From Spirodela intermedia (Eukaryota; Streptophyta; Magnoliopsida; Alismatales; Araceae), in assembly GCA_902729315.2 (NCBI GenBank), contig LR746271.1:3494001-3558000 (forward strand): a stretch of DNA of 64,000 bases, in the 5' to 3' direction. The notes under the pieces were generated by a model. It was not told where the DNA came from, did not search any database, and saw nothing but the letters and a program-made list of their open reading frames with translations. Positions 63,266-64,000 of the stretch are shown piece after piece. A program made the translations under genes and the position numbers. The first letter of the stretch is position 1. Every line of letters starts with the position of its first letter.

Positions 63266-64000
63266 ACTCGTACAAGAGGGAAATCTGTTAAGATCCTAAA
63301 AAATAGGTAGATGAAAACTGAATACACCTTCTTATGAACAAGGAGGATTCTATTAGAAGGCCCCTAAGAAATTGGATCGTCCTAAACAAAATAAAATGGT
63401 AAGATTTAGGCATGAATAAAATGTGCAAACTGAAAGATTTAGGCTAACTAAGCATGTGACCATCTATAAAAAACATAGTCTCTCATCTGTTTCATGGCCA
63501 ACTAATTTCATCTGTTTCTCATCAGAAATCTTAATATATTCAAAAAACTCTCACATTTAGAAATCCAATCAGTCTTCAAATGACTAGAGAGTAGTCCTCT
63601 TCAAACTTGTCATCTTAAGCTTCTTCATGACTTTCCTGACCGTCAAATTTATCTTCACCTACGGATTCTGTGAAGTTTACCTGTAAAGTTCATAACATCT
63701 GTAATATTTTGAAATATAGTAAGGTACATATGGATTCTTCTAAGAAGAGTTTCACTGACAAAGAACATAGTAAAGTACATATGTGATGTGAGTTAGTTGT
63801 TGTACAGTAAATCACATAAATTTAAAATTTCTAAAACTAGAAAATATAAATTTTTGGATATTTAGAAGTATTTCTGAATAAATATATTGATTGTAATTCA
63901 ATAAAACTTCCAAAAATAGCAGTAATTTTTCAAGTTGATCACACGGATGTAATATAATATTAGGTAATTATTCAGAATTTTCCTCTAAGAATACTATTTT
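63266..64000. other. AT-rich end of window
   Basis: Presumably the continuation of the same relic towards its gag end; I cannot recognise domains here. No gene is seen. Confidence 0.4.

Overview
This is nuclear DNA from a flowering plant. The genes are split by spliceosomal introns, encode plant-specific families (COPT copper transporter, RLCK-VII kinase, plastid CHI-fold protein, PLS-class PPR), and lie among decayed Ty3/gypsy retroelements and many GA/CT microsatellites. Several genes are very GC-rich, especially at their 5' ends (COPT5-like, GH9, PPR, first exon of exportin-t), while later exons are AT-rich. That steep 5'-to-3' GC gradient is typical of monocots, so I lean to a monocot, but the species cannot be fixed from the window.

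Layout. 1-2 kb: AT-rich intergenic DNA with a small dispersed repeat. 2.1-2.6 kb: COPT5-like copper transporter (+). 3.9-6.6 kb: RIPK-like receptor-like cytoplasmic kinase (-), five exons, with an unusual repeated basic C-terminal tail. 6.6-9.3 kb: gene-poor, holding a second copy of the dispersed repeat. 9.3-17.3 kb: complete 13-exon exportin-t gene (PAUSED/XPOT, -). 18.8-25.2 kb: FAP2-like plastid fatty-acid-binding CHI-fold gene (+) with a long 5'UTR intron. 27.5-29.8 kb: secreted GH9 endo-1,4-beta-glucanase (+), with introns full of microsatellites. 29.8-34 kb: tandem duplications and a decayed gypsy element. 34.6-38.2 kb: four-exon conserved plant gene of unknown function (-), with a tandem array in its last intron. 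39.4-44.1 kb: a cluster of small compact genes (four-TM protein, E-type PPR, two small membrane proteins, all +). 44.9-48.2 kb: seven-exon, probably plastid-targeted protein (+). 48.6-50.5 kb: MED20 (-). 50.8-53.2 kb: ATG12 (+), head to head with MED20. 53.2-64 kb: no intact gene; gypsy gag and pol remnants on the minus strand, LTR-like pieces and a ~1.5 kb imperfect palindrome.

The genes are ordinary independent plant housekeeping loci; I see no gene cluster acting as one pathway. The most informative local arrangements are the MED20/ATG12 bidirectional promoter, the repeat-driven changes in the kinase tail and in the introns, and the large foldback structure at 59.1-60.7 kb. I did not find a convincing new multi-gene system, and I found no rRNA, tRNA or CRISPR array. 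Exon boundaries were placed by eye from GT/AG sites, reading frame and remembered family consensus. Spans for multi-exon genes run from start to stop codon, with exons listed in the evidence.
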